Below, in pieces: positions 1 through 8,599 of a stretch of 38,380 nucleotides of DNA. Position 1 is the stretch's first letter. The number at the start of each line of letters is the position of its first letter. Source of the DNA: Deltaproteobacteria bacterium (GTDB taxonomy: Bacteria; Myxococcota; JACPTQ01); the NCBI GenBank assembly GCA_016192705.1, contig JACPTQ010000020.1, forward strand, positions 1 through 38,380. The letters run 5' to 3'. Made by a program: the position numbers and the translations under genes. The notes under the pieces were generated by a model. It had not been told where the DNA came from. It searched no databases and worked only from the letters and a program-made list of their open reading frames with translations.

Positions 1-237
1 GTGGAGCCAGATTTCGGCGCCCGTCGCGCGTTTCACGGCTGCGGTCGCGCCGACGTGGTCGAGGTGCGCGTGGGTGTGCAGCAGCGCTTTCACTTTGAGG
101 TCGTAGTGGCGAACGACGTCGAGGATGCGTTCGGGTTCGTCGCCGGGGTCGATGATGACCGCTTCTTTTGTCGCGTCGCACGCGTAGATGCAGCAGTTGC
201 ACTGAAAGGCGCCGACGGGGATGACCTCGAGGAGCAT
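1..237 (-). CDS. Metallo-beta-lactamase-fold hydrolase (glyoxalase II-like), 3' part outside window
   Basis: Reading the minus strand from 237 gives MLLEVIPVGAFQCNC, then VIIDPGDEP, then the metal-binding motif HTHAHLDHVGAT. This is the THxHxDH signature of the metallo-beta-lactamase superfamily, as in hydroxyacylglutathione hydrolase-like enzymes, which bind one or two zinc ions and usually hydrolyse thioesters. Only the first 79 codons are in the window; the later His and Asp ligands lie beyond base 1. I chose the ATG at 237 because homologues typically begin about ten residues before the QCNC segment. The frame stays open upstream to a TAG at 385-387, so a non-ATG start further up cannot be excluded. 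No strong ribosome site is visible. The gene diverges from smc. Substrate unknown. Confidence 0.8.
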   Translation of the reverse strand, partial: MLLEVIPVGAFQCNCCIYACDATKEAVIIDPGDEPERILDVVRHYDLKVKALLHTHAHLDHVGATAAVKRATGAEIWLH

Positions 238-336
238 GCGGTTATCGTAGATGAAAAATTGGACGCGCGAAAGCCGCTCGTGATAAGGATGAGGCGCGGA
301 TGCGGCTGTGATGGTCGCGCCGTTTTCATGTCCTGT

Positions 337-357
337 GCGGACCTGAATCAGGTCCGC
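337..357. promoter_or_regulatory. 21-bp palindrome between the hydrolase and smc
   Basis: Ten-base arms GCGGACCTGA and TCAGGTCCGC flank a single central A and pair perfectly. It lies 100 bp upstream of the hydrolase ATG (237) and about 150 bp upstream of the smc start, in the only real gap between these divergent genes. The spacing and symmetry suit an operator for a dimeric repressor. A cruciform or a chance palindrome is also possible. Nothing else is recognised in the gap from 238 to 505 apart from an AT-richer stretch (460-480) that may hold the smc promoter. Confidence 0.35.
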
Positions 358-505
358 GTCTCTTAGGCGCGCGGCAACTCGATCCTAGCGGACGGATTGC
401 GCAAAGTGCACGCCCAGCAACGGTTTTTGGGCATCGCTTGTAAAGGAGATTTGCGCCTGCTACAACTACAATACATTACAACACATAGCCATTTAGGAGG
501 GCTAC

Positions 506-3500
506 GTGAAGATCAAAACCGTTGAAATCACTGGGTTTAAATCGTTCATGGAGCACACCGTGTTTCCGCTCGACCAGGGGATTACGGCGGTGGTCGGTCC
601 AAACGGCTGCGGCAAGTCGAACCTCGTCGACGCGATTCGGTGGGCGCTCGGGGAGCAAAGCGCGAAACACCTGCGCGGCCAGGCGATGGAGGACGTCATT
701 TTCAACGGCTCGGAGAGCCACGCGCCGATGTCGATGGCTGAGGTCACGCTGACGTTTCGGAACGATGAAGGGCAAGTCCCCGACCTGTACAAGGACTACG
801 TCGAAATCGCGGTCACGCGGCGGCTCTTTCGGTCGGGCGAAAGCGATTACCTGATTAACAAAGTTCCGGTGCGGCTCAAGGACGTCACCGACCTGTTTTT
901 GGGGACGGGCGTTGGCACCAAGGCGTACTCCATTATTGAGCAGGGGCGCGTCGGGCTCATCGTTAATGCGCGACCGGAGGACCGGCGAAATCTGATCGAG
1001 GAAGCGGCGGGCGTTAGCAAGTACCGCGTGAAGAAGAAACAAGCCGAACGAAAGATGGAGGCGACGCGGCAAAACCTCCAGCGCATCGAGGACATCTTGG
1101 GCGAGGTGACGCGGCAAATTCGGTCGCTCGAGCGGCAGGCGAAGAAGGCTGAGCGGTACAAGCGCGTGCGCGACGAGGCGAAAGGGATTGAGCTTCGTGG
1201 GGCGGCGCATGAGGCGCTTCGGATGTTCGCTGAAGTTCACGCGATCGAGGAGAGCTGCACGGCGGCACGCGAAAAGCTCGTCGACCTTGAGCGCGACTTG
1301 GTGGCACGAGAGGGGAACCTCGCGGCGGCCAAACTTGACGAGACGGCGCGCGATGGGGCGCTGCAGGAGCTCGACCGGAAACTCTATGAAGCCGACAACG
1401 AGCTCAAGTTGTGCGAGCGTGACCAGGCGCATTTGGCGCGTGAGATTGAAGCGGGCGAAGCGCGGCAAAAGGATGTCGCGGGCGAGATTGCGGCGGCTGA
1501 GGCGGCGGCTGAGCAGAACGAAACGGCGAGAGCTGAGGTCGACGCGAGCTTTGGGGCGTGTGCGGCGGAGCACGAGGCGCGATTTGGTGAGCTTGCGGAG
1601 GCGACGGGGACGGCGACGCGGCTTGAGGAGAAGTGGGGCGAGCTCAAGGTGTGCATCGACCGGTTGCGCGAGGAAGAGGCGCGCGCGAACGAGGCGATTG
1701 TGCGGGCGAAGAGCCAGATCGGTGCGATGGAACGGCAGCGCGGGGAATTCGGGGGGCGGCTGGAGACGCTTGTCGAGACCGAATCGGGGGAGCGGCGGGT
1801 CGCGGACGATGAAACGGCGCGGCGCGACGCGGTGAATGGGGCGGTGAGCGGACTTCGGCAGTTGCGGTTGGAGCTTGGCGGAAAAGAGGACGAGCTCAGG
1901 CAGCGGGCGAACGAGATTCAGGCGCGTGTCACGGCGCGGGAGACGGAAATTCGTGAGCTCTGGTCGCGGCTGTCGGAGAGGAAGTCGCGGCTCGAAGCGC
2001 TTGTTGCGATTTATGAGTCGCACGAAGGGGTTGGGGAGGGGGCGCGGCGACTGCTCGCGCGGGCGAACCAGGCTGGGCAAGTGAGCGGCGTTCGTGGACT
2101 CGTGGCGGACCTCATTGAAGTTCCCGCGGGGCTTGAGGCGGCGGCGGCGGCAGTGCTCGGGCCGCGACTCGAATATCTCGTGACGGAGAGTGACGCTGCG
2201 GCGCGGTCGATGATGGCGGAGCTTCGTGGCGAGTCGCTTGGGCGCGCTGGGTTTATCGTTCTCGATTCGGCCGCGGAGACCGCCAGTGATTCAGGACCGG
2301 CACAACCCTCGTCGTCGGCGGCTCTACCGGAAGGTTGGACGTTTGTGCGGGACGCAATCGGCGCGAATGGCAATGCCAAAGCGTTCGCCCACCTTTTTGG
2401 TCGGGTTGTTCTCGTTGATGAGATTCCCGATCGAGCGATCCTATCGGACGATTTCGCGGCGTTTACGTTCGTTTCGCGCGCGGGTGATGTCGCGGAGCCA
2501 AACGGCGTTTACTGGGGCGGAAGCGGAATGGAGGCGGGCGGCGGGTTGCTCGTGCGGCGGCGCGAGATTCGCGAGTTGCGCGAAGAGGTTTCGCGGCTTT
2601 GGGAATCGCACGACGCAAGAAAGGCGGAACAAGCGGCCGATGAACGTGAGCTCGTTGATTTGACGGGCCATTTGAGTCTCGTTCGCGAGGCGGCGCGCGT
2701 TCGAGACCAGGACATTTCGAAGGAAGAACGAGAACTTTCGCGAATTGAGGCCGAAGTCGCGAAACACACGACAAACCTCGATCGAACGCGAAAGGAGAGG
2801 CAGGCGGTTGAAGCGCGAATCGGCGAGCTCGTCGCGCAGATCGATGCGGAGTGTCGAACGCTCGTCGACGCTGAGCGGGCGCGCGGGGAGCGCCAGGCGG
2901 ACCTTCGCGAAGTCGTCGACACGGAGCGAACGGCGCGCGTCGAATTCGAAGCGGCGCGAGAGCGACAGACGGCCCTGCGGGTTCAGGTGACCGCATTGGC
3001 CGAGCGGCGTGATTCGCTGTCACGTGAGCTCGCGCGACTCAGCGCTGCTTTGGGCGAGGCGAAGGCGCGATGCGAGCGAGCGGAGCACGAAAGTGTTCGT
3101 CTTGCTGAGACGGTTTCGGCGCACCGCGAACAGCTCGCGGCGACGGGTGAAAAGTTGTCCGCTTGCCGGATCGCGTCGGCTGCGCTCGCCGAGGCGCGCG
3201 TCGGCGCAGATGCAATGCTTCGAGAAATCGTCGAGGCGGTCAACGAAATCGAGATCTCACTTCGCGACGTTCGCGCGCAAATCGACACCGAGAAGTCGAC
3301 GCTGACTGAGCGCGGATTTCAGAAAGCGCAAACTGGGCTCGAGCTCAAGCAACTTTCCGAGACGCTTCAAACCAAGTGGAAGGCGCCGCTCGCGCACGCG
3401 ATTGCGGAGTACCACATGGCGCCGATCGTCGACGAGCCAGCCCGCGCGCGTCTCGCGGAGCTGCTCGGGATTATGGAGCGCATGGGCGAAGTCAACCTTT

Positions 3501-4102
3501 CAGCGATGGACGAATACGCGGATCTCCAAAAGCGCCAGGAATTCTTGACCACGCAACGTGACGACCTCCGTCAATCGCTGCTCGCCCTGCAGCGTGCCAT
3601 CGCGAAGATCAACCACACGAGTCGCGAGCGATTCCGCGAAACGTTCGAGCTCGTCAACGCGCGTTTCCAGGAAGTCTTCCCGCGGCTCTTCCGCGGCGGG
3701 CGCGCAAAGCTCGCGCTCACCGACGAAAACGACATGCTCGAAACCGGCGTCGAAATCATCGCGCAGCCGCCGGGTCGAAAACTCCAGCACCTCACGCTCC
3801 TCTCAGGCGGTGAAAAAGCGTTGACCGCCGTAAGCCTCTTGTTCGCGCTCTTCCTCGTCAGGCCAACGCCGTTCTGCTTGCTCGACGAAGTCGACGCACC
3901 GCTCGACGACGCCAACGTCGACCGCTTCAGCGCGATGGTGCGCGAAATGTCGACCAACGGCCAATTCATCATCATCTCGCACAGCCGCGTGACAATGGAG
4001 TGTGCCGACCGCCTCATCGGCATCACGATGGAAGAACCGGGGATTTCGAAATTGGTCACCGTCGAACTCAAGGACGAAGCAACGCTCGCGATGGCCGGCT
4101 AG
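506..4102 (+). CDS. smc: Chromosome segregation protein SMC
   Basis: A 1198-residue ATPase of the bacterial condensin SMC-ScpAB, which organises and separates replicated chromosomes. Walker A is GPNGCGKSN (residues 31-39). Long coiled coils run from about 170 to 515 and about 640 to 1020. The hinge is around 520-640 (GVRGLVADLIEVP). The C-terminal head carries the signature LSGGEKALTAV and the Walker B segment CLLDEVDAPLDD. Length matches full-size bacterial SMC (about 1150-1200). The start is GTG, with a strong ribosome site AGGAGG at 495-500. It is transcribed alone on the plus strand and ends one base before the convergent membrane-protein gene. ScpA and ScpB are not in the window. The parABS system at 24-26 kb would be the expected loading platform for this protein. 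Confidence 0.97.
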   Translation: MKIKTVEITGFKSFMEHTVFPLDQGITAVVGPNGCGKSNLVDAIRWALGEQSAKHLRGQAMEDVIFNGSESHAPMSMAEVTLTFRNDEGQVPDLYKDYVEIAVTRRLFRSGESDYLINKVPVRLKDVTDLFLGTGVGTKAYSIIEQGRVGLIVNARPEDRRNLIEEAAGVSKYRVKKKQAERKMEATRQNLQRIEDILGEVTRQIRSLERQAKKAERYKRVRDEAKGIELRGAAHEALRMFAEVHAIEESCTAAREKLVDLERDLVAREGNLAAAKLDETARDGALQELDRKLYEADNELKLCERDQAHLAREIEAGEARQKDVAGEIAAAEAAAEQNETARAEVDASFGACAAEHEARFGELAEATGTATRLEEKWGELKVCIDRLREEEARANEAIVRAKSQIGAMERQRGEFGGRLETLVETESGERRVADDETARRDAVNGAVSGLRQLRLELGGKEDELRQRANEIQARVTARETEIRELWSRLSERKSRLEALVAIYESHEGVGEGARRLLARANQAGQVSGVRGLVADLIEVPAGLEAAAAAVLGPRLEYLVTESDAAARSMMAELRGESLGRAGFIVLDSAAETASDSGPAQPSSSAALPEGWTFVRDAIGANGNAKAFAHLFGRVVLVDEIPDRAILSDDFAAFTFVSRAGDVAEPNGVYWGGSGMEAGGGLLVRRREIRELREEVSRLWESHDARKAEQAADERELVDLTGHLSLVREAARVRDQDISKEERELSRIEAEVAKHTTNLDRTRKERQAVEARIGELVAQIDAECRTLVDAERARGERQADLREVVDTERTARVEFEAARERQTALRVQVTALAERRDSLSRELARLSAALGEAKARCERAEHESVRLAETVSAHREQLAATGEKLSACRIASAALAEARVGADAMLREIVEAVNEIEISLRDVRAQIDTEKSTLTERGFQKAQTGLELKQLSETLQTKWKAPLAHAIAEYHMAPIVDEPARARLAELLGIMERMGEVNLSAMDEYADLQKRQEFLTTQRDDLRQSLLALQRAIAKINHTSRERFRETFELVNARFQEVFPRLFRGGRAKLALTDENDMLETGVEIIAQPPGRKLQHLTLLSGGEKALTAVSLLFALFLVRPTPFCLLDEVDAPLDDANVDRFSAMVREMSTNGQFIIISHSRVTMECADRLIGITMEEPGISKLVTVELKDEATLAMAG

Positions 4103-4103
4103 C

Positions 4104-5804
4104 TTACTCCACTCCCCGACTCTTCAAGATTTCGGTCATCGCCTTTTCAGCCTCGCCTGCAACAACCTCATTTCCAAGCCTGCGGTACACGAGCGAACGC
4201 ACGTAATGCGCGCGCGCGGAGCGTGGCGCGATCGCAACATTGCGGTCAACATCTCGGCGGAGTCGCTCAAGTGTTTCGGCGTCAGCGGCGGCAATTCTCG
4301 CCGGTGGGTTTTCGACGGTCAGTGCACGAAAAGCGTGTTGCCGAAGCCAATCGCGCGTTTCATCGGTCTCGCGCACATAGAGCGCGGCCACGTCATCCCA
4401 ATACGCGAGTCGCCAATCGGGCAAGGATGCGAGGAATGACCAATCGGGTGAGCGATTGGACCACGAGACGAGCGCGATGCTCGCATCGTATTTTCGCGTC
4501 AGCTCGCCAAACGTAGTCCCATCGCGGGCTGCGCGGCCAACCGACGAAATGAAATCGCGCGGAAAAACCGTGTCGCTTCGGCCGTCGATGAAAACGGGAT
4601 ACGAATTCTTTAATCGCCACCCAAGGTAGCCACCAAAATGGAAGGCGTGAAAGAGTTTGCCGCGTGGGCGCGTCGCATCGAGGAAATCGGCGGCTGCGGT
4701 TGGGAACCACGGGTCCTTGAGTCCGATACCGACGGGGCGCGCACCGGGAAAAGGTGTTCGCGATGTGAGAAGGCGAACATCGGCGACGAGAAGGAGGGCG
4801 AGCGCTCCGGCCGCGACGAATCGCGGGACGACAATGGACGCGAGGCCCGACGAGACAACCCACGCGGCGCTCATCGCGGCGAGTGGGATGAACCGCGCGG
4901 AGGCGATCCCAGCGATCGACGTTGCGATGAAGAGAAAAAACACACGACGCGGAACAGCGTGAAATCGGAACACGGCGACGAGAAAACCCACAACGATGAC
5001 GACGGCAGACTGAGGCGAATCGCGCACAAAAAAATCGACCGTCGGTGGCGCCCATTCTGTGTAGGGAAGGTCACCGCCGATCAAGCCTGCGAAAAGCCCG
5101 CCGCCCGTCGAAAGAATGTCGATGCCGTTTGGATTTAAGAAAAGTGCGCCGAAAGCAAGCGGTGCGGCGATCGCCAATAGACGGCGCGACGCGCGAAGTT
5201 GCGGATCGACTTTTGGGATCCAGGCGAGCAGCGCGTAAAGGGTGACAAGTCCAGCGCCGAGTAAAGCGCTTCGGTGAAGATTCGCCCAAAGCGCCATGAG
5301 CGCGACAAGAGCGGCCGCGTCCGATCGCCGCTGGGTTTTGACGATTCGCTCAAGGAGGAGCAAGCTCGCAGGAAAGAGTGCAAACATGAAGATTTCTGGG
5401 CGTTCGGTGAGCCGGAAAATGGAAGCGAGCGCCGCGACGGAGACGGCCATTATAGGAACGGCGATGTTGGGAGGTGGGTTTTGAGAAGCGACGATCGAAC
5501 GAAACACGAGGCGAAGGAGGAGAGAGAACCCTAAGAGAACCACAAGGCATTTGAAGATAACGACCGCGACGATTCCGCCCGCGCGGTGGACGAGCGCCAG
5601 GAGGAGTTGGCCACCGAATTCAGAGTAGCGCCACGGCGCGCCGGAAAATGTGTGCGTGAAGCTGTCGGTCGCGGGAATGGACCCCGTGTCGAGGACGAAT
5701 TCGCCTGCGCGAAGGTGCCACCAAAAATCCCAATCGCCGACTTCGAACATCGACGCGAGAAGAATGGTCGCACCAAACGCGACAAAGAGCGGGAGCCTTA
5801 CCAC
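4104..5804 (-). CDS. Polytopic membrane protein, possible GT-C-type glycosyltransferase
   Basis: 566 residues. The first 330 or so are a series of hydrophobic helices (roughly ten). A first extracytoplasmic loop contains DWDFWWHLRAGEFVLDTG and PATDSFTH, an acidic-aromatic pattern that resembles the first loop of GT-C fold transferases and of a widespread family of uncharacterised membrane proteins. The C-terminal 220 residues are soluble and include FHFGGYLGWRL, PVFIDGRSDTVFP and a short TPR-like helical end. The reaction is not known. The GTG start (5804-5802) overlaps the bioD stop by 7 bp, so translation is probably coupled. The gene is last in the regulator-bioD-membrane protein operon and ends tail to tail with smc. 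Confidence 0.65.
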   Translation of the reverse strand: MVRLPLFVAFGATILLASMFEVGDWDFWWHLRAGEFVLDTGSIPATDSFTHTFSGAPWRYSEFGGQLLLALVHRAGGIVAVVIFKCLVVLLGFSLLLRLVFRSIVASQNPPPNIAVPIMAVSVAALASIFRLTERPEIFMFALFPASLLLLERIVKTQRRSDAAALVALMALWANLHRSALLGAGLVTLYALLAWIPKVDPQLRASRRLLAIAAPLAFGALFLNPNGIDILSTGGGLFAGLIGGDLPYTEWAPPTVDFFVRDSPQSAVVIVVGFLVAVFRFHAVPRRVFFLFIATSIAGIASARFIPLAAMSAAWVVSSGLASIVVPRFVAAGALALLLVADVRLLTSRTPFPGARPVGIGLKDPWFPTAAADFLDATRPRGKLFHAFHFGGYLGWRLKNSYPVFIDGRSDTVFPRDFISSVGRAARDGTTFGELTRKYDASIALVSWSNRSPDWSFLASLPDWRLAYWDDVAALYVRETDETRDWLRQHAFRALTVENPPARIAAADAETLERLRRDVDRNVAIAPRSARAHYVRSLVYRRLGNEVVAGEAEKAMTEILKSRGVE

Positions 5805-6454
5805 CCGAGTGCCTGGACGAGGTTATGGCCGATCCGGGAATCGGCGCGAATCGCAAAGGGGAGCGCCGCGGCGTTCGTTTCTCGCACGATGCGCGGCGAC
5901 GGGCTGGGCTGTGTGAGGACGACGGCGCGAAGCGGGATGCCGTGTCGGGCGAGCGTTTCGCGCGCGAGGAGGACGTGCGAGAGCGTGCCCAGTCGATTTG
6001 CGGCGACGAGAATCACCGGGACGCGAAGCCGCTTCGCCATAACGACAGCGTTGAGACCGCGGGGGCCGAGCGGCGAGTAGAGTCCACCGGCGCCTTCAAT
6101 GACGACACGCGAAAAACGACGACGAAGCGCGTCGAATGCCCGCGCGACGCGCCGAAAATCGATCGCGACGCCCACGCGCTCTGCCGCGATGGCCGGCGAA
6201 AGTGCTTCTCGGAAACGATACGGTGACACGAGGTCAAGGTTGGCTGCTGGATTCCCCGAAGCGCGAAGAAGGCGGCTCGCGTCGGCTCCAAGTCGACCGA
6301 CCCGCAACGCAAACGACGAAACTCCCGATTCGAACGGCTTCATCACTCCCACGTCGACGCCACGACGAACAAGTGCGCGCACCAGCCGAACCGCGACGTA
6401 GGTTTTGCCAACCCCCGTGTCGGTTCCCACGATCATGACCGCGACCGCCTTCAT
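5798..6454 (-). CDS. bioD: Dethiobiotin synthetase
   Basis: 218 residues. It catalyses ATP-dependent carboxylation of 7,8-diaminononanoate to dethiobiotin, the penultimate step of biotin synthesis, in the cytoplasm. The N-terminus carries the P-loop GTDTGVGKT (residues 10-18). The substrate-loop region MKPFESGV and the conserved VIEGAGGLYSPLG segment follow. Size agrees with the family (about 220-240). The ATG overlaps the TGA of the upstream response-regulator gene as ATGA, and the stop overlaps the start of the next gene. No bioA, bioB or bioF is present, so this is an orphan biotin gene inside an unrelated operon. Confidence 0.93.
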   Translation of the reverse strand: MKAVAVMIVGTDTGVGKTYVAVRLVRALVRRGVDVGVMKPFESGVSSFALRVGRLGADASRLLRASGNPAANLDLVSPYRFREALSPAIAAERVGVAIDFRRVARAFDALRRRFSRVVIEGAGGLYSPLGPRGLNAVVMAKRLRVPVILVAANRLGTLSHVLLARETLARHGIPLRAVVLTQPSPSPRIVRETNAAALPFAIRADSRIGHNLVQALGW

Positions 6455-7950
6455 TCGACGGAGCGCGTTTCGATCTCCAAGAGCGCAACAAGCATCGGAT
6501 CGAGCGCGTGCCCCGCGGCCTGTTTCATCGCGTCGATTCCGTCGCCAACCTTTCGTTGCTTCTCATCCGCGTACGCCTTCGACACCGCTAGAATCCTCGC
6601 CCCGAGTGGAATCGCGTCGCGCAAAAGCCCATCGGGACCACCGGCTCCGTCCCACCGTTCACCCTGCGAGCGAATGAAGTCGGCGGCCCGCGCTAGGCTT
6701 GGAAACGCGCGCGTGACGCGTTCGCCTTCCTCGGCGCATGCGTACAACCGCGATGGATCTGGCGTTTTATTCGGTTCTGCGGTTTGGCGCGCGGTGACGT
6801 ATTCGCCGATGCGGTGGAGTCGCGCCGCACACACAACTTGCTCAAGGTCCTCATCGGCGAGGTCGAGCCAGCCGCCGAATTGCTGCGCGATCCGCGCAAC
6901 GCGGTCCGATGAGACGGCGTCGCTCGGCAAAAACAGATTCTCTGCGCCCGCGAGCACCCGAAGGAGCGCGTGTGATGTTGCGCGATCGAGCGCAAGGTAG
7001 CGCCCAGAAAAATCGACGTACCGCGCGGCCCGGGCGGCGAGCGAGGCGAGGCGTTCGCGCTCGCGTTCCGAAAACAGAACGGATGGGTCGAATGAGTAGA
7101 CCGTGATCGTGCCGATGAGTCGCATGTGGATTCGAATCGGCACGGAAACAAGCGCCGATACCGCGACGGTGGGCGGTCGCTCGAAAAACTGCCGCGTCGC
7201 CGAACCCAGAGCGACAAGGCTCCGATCCTCGTCGTGGTAACGCAAAAGTGAATTGATCGCCAAATCGCCGGCGTCGTTCGAAACCGCGTCGAACGAAACG
7301 AGTCGGCTCGCCTCAACGCATTCGACTTCAGCGAGCGACCCTTCGATCGCCTCCGCAACATGAATGATCGCGACTTCGCCACCGACGAGGCGGAGCCCCG
7401 TCTCGGCAAGGCCGCCGAGCAGCTGGGCGCGATCGACGCTTGGCCCCTCGCCCATTTCCAATTCGGCGTCGGACGATTCAACGGCCCGCGCCTCCGCGAG
7501 ATCCGTTTGCAAGTTGGCGATCTGCGCCCGCGCGTCGAGGAAATCGCCGCCTCGCTTCAACGCACTCAAGAGCTCCTCAGCGTTGAACGGCTTCATGATG
7601 TATGCGAAGGCGCCCGCCTTGAGGGCGTCAACCGCGGCATCAACAGAAGAGCCGAGCCCGATCATCACGATGGCGACGATGTCAGGATTCAGGACTTTTG
7701 CGCGGACAAGCGTTTCGATGCCGCTCAGGCCGGGCAACTTGAGGTCGACGACCACGAAGGCGATCTCTTCATCCTTGACGATCGCCAGCGCGCGCTCACC
7801 TGAAGCAGCGGTCTTCGCGGCATACCCCTCACAGCGAACAAAGTCCGCGAGCGCGTCGCGAACGGCACGGTCGCCGTCAACGACGAGCACGGTGCGCTGG
7901 GGCGCTGTCGCAGCCCGCGAAGCGCCGAGGTGTTCGCCCCCGAGAGTCAC
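6451..7950 (-). CDS. Response regulator: receiver, GAF-like and degenerate HD-GYP domain
   Basis: 499 residues. The receiver domain (about 19-135) has acidic D25/D27, the phospho-acceptor D69 in VVVDLKLPG and K120 in YIMKPF. The usual Thr/Ser after strand 4 is missing (VMIGLGS). A GAF-like middle part (about 170-320) includes VSVPIRIHMRLIGTITVYS. The C-terminal part aligns by eye with HD-GYP c-di-GMP phosphodiesterases (AARLHRIGE, ERWDGAGGPDGL, IPLGARILAVSKAY), but the HD pair is now HR and GYP is now GGP, so catalysis is unlikely. It is more likely a phosphorylation-controlled binding or sensing protein. The start is GTG at 7950 with no obvious ribosome site. It is first in the operon with bioD. 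Confidence 0.82.
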   Translation of the reverse strand: MTLGGEHLGASRAATAPQRTVLVVDGDRAVRDALADFVRCEGYAAKTAASGERALAIVKDEEIAFVVVDLKLPGLSGIETLVRAKVLNPDIVAIVMIGLGSSVDAAVDALKAGAFAYIMKPFNAEELLSALKRGGDFLDARAQIANLQTDLAEARAVESSDAELEMGEGPSVDRAQLLGGLAETGLRLVGGEVAIIHVAEAIEGSLAEVECVEASRLVSFDAVSNDAGDLAINSLLRYHDEDRSLVALGSATRQFFERPPTVAVSALVSVPIRIHMRLIGTITVYSFDPSVLFSERERERLASLAARAARYVDFSGRYLALDRATSHALLRVLAGAENLFLPSDAVSSDRVARIAQQFGGWLDLADEDLEQVVCAARLHRIGEYVTARQTAEPNKTPDPSRLYACAEEGERVTRAFPSLARAADFIRSQGERWDGAGGPDGLLRDAIPLGARILAVSKAYADEKQRKVGDGIDAMKQAAGHALDPMLVALLEIETRSVE

Positions 7951-8043
7951 GGAACTATGCTAGTCGACTGGGGATTCTGGCGTCAAAGAATCGCCTGTTT
8001 AGGGGGAGCGGAGCAAGACCGTTTGAGAAAGACAAAAAGGGGG

Positions 8044-8071
8044 TTGACAAAATGACGCGGCGTGTTAACAT
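8044..8071 (+). promoter_or_regulatory. Sigma70-type promoter of the phasin-like gene
   Basis: A perfect -35 hexamer TTGACA (8044-8049), a 16-bp spacer and a -10 candidate TAACAT (8066-8071, 4 of 6 matches) lie 33 bp before the ATG at 8105. The ribosome site GGAGG follows at 8093-8097. This is one of the two best-formed promoters in the window and suggests strong independent expression of the small protein. Confidence 0.6.
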
Positions 8072-8104
8072 TGTGCGTCGAAAGGGGAAACTGGAGGTAA
8101 AAAA

Positions 8105-8527
8105 ATGAGTGAACAAGCGCAGAAAAAGAGTTTTCAGGAAATCGTGAAGCAGCGCGTCGAAGACGGCAAGGCGAAAATCTTGTCGTTCGAAGACGAGGCG
8201 AAGAAGTTTGCGAAGTCGATCCTCGAGAAGGGGAAGGCGTCGCAGGAAGAGGGCAAAAAGCGCCTCGACGAGCTTTCCGCCAAGGTGCTGGGCGCGGTCG
8301 ACAAGGTTTCGAAGATGAAAGAAGCCGACATCTTGAAGCATGCGACGGCGTTTCGCAAAGAGCTTGAGACGAAGCTCGGCGGGCGGCTCGAGAAGTTGTT
8401 TGAGTCGCTTGGGCTGCCTTCGAAGGAAGAGGTCCAGAAGTTGTCGGAGCGTCTTGAGTCGCTGTCGAAACGCGTCGGCGAGCTCGCGGAGCGACTTCGT
8501 TCGTACGGGCGCAAAGGCCGAAAGTAA
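8105..8527 (+). CDS. Small charged helical protein, phasin-like
   Basis: 140 residues, very rich in Lys, Glu, Ala and Leu, with no Cys or Trp, and predicted to be almost wholly helical. The C-terminal half has a heptad-like stretch (GLPSKEEVQKLSERLESLSK, then RVGELAERLRS, about residues 101-134). This resembles the C-terminus of phasins and polyhydroxyalkanoate granule-associated proteins, which coat storage granules. No PHA synthase is nearby, so a general coiled-coil or DNA-condensing role is an alternative. Start ATG at 8105 with ribosome site GGAGG and an A-rich spacer. It is transcribed alone between two minus-strand operons. Confidence 0.6.
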   Translation: MSEQAQKKSFQEIVKQRVEDGKAKILSFEDEAKKFAKSILEKGKASQEEGKKRLDELSAKVLGAVDKVSKMKEADILKHATAFRKELETKLGGRLEKLFESLGLPSKEEVQKLSERLESLSKRVGELAERLRSYGRKGRK

Positions 8528-8538
8528 GCGTCGTCCGT

Positions 8539-8593
8539 CAGTTTGTTTGTAAACTGGCTAGAATAATTTCGCGTGCAATCGGGGCGAACCCCG
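8539..8593. terminator. Two hairpins between convergent genes, possible bidirectional terminator
   Basis: Between the phasin-like stop (8527) and the oppF stop (8600) lie a 6-bp hairpin CAGTTT/AAACTG (8539-8556) and a 5-bp hairpin CGGGG/CCCCG with a 4-base loop (8580-8593; loop TTCG when read on the minus strand). Neither is followed by a clean T-run, so intrinsic termination is only suggested by their position between convergent genes. Confidence 0.3.
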
Positions 8594-8599
8594 CCTCGT

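Noticed and set aside
476-2080. Long minus-strand open frame of 534 codons antisense to smc
   Set aside because: Composition is Arg/Pro/Leu-rich as expected from reading a GC-rich gene backwards; it has no domain, and smc is certain on the other strand.
8539-8593. Strong intrinsic terminator after the phasin-like gene
   Set aside because: Hairpins are present but no T-run follows; kept only as a low-confidence feature.
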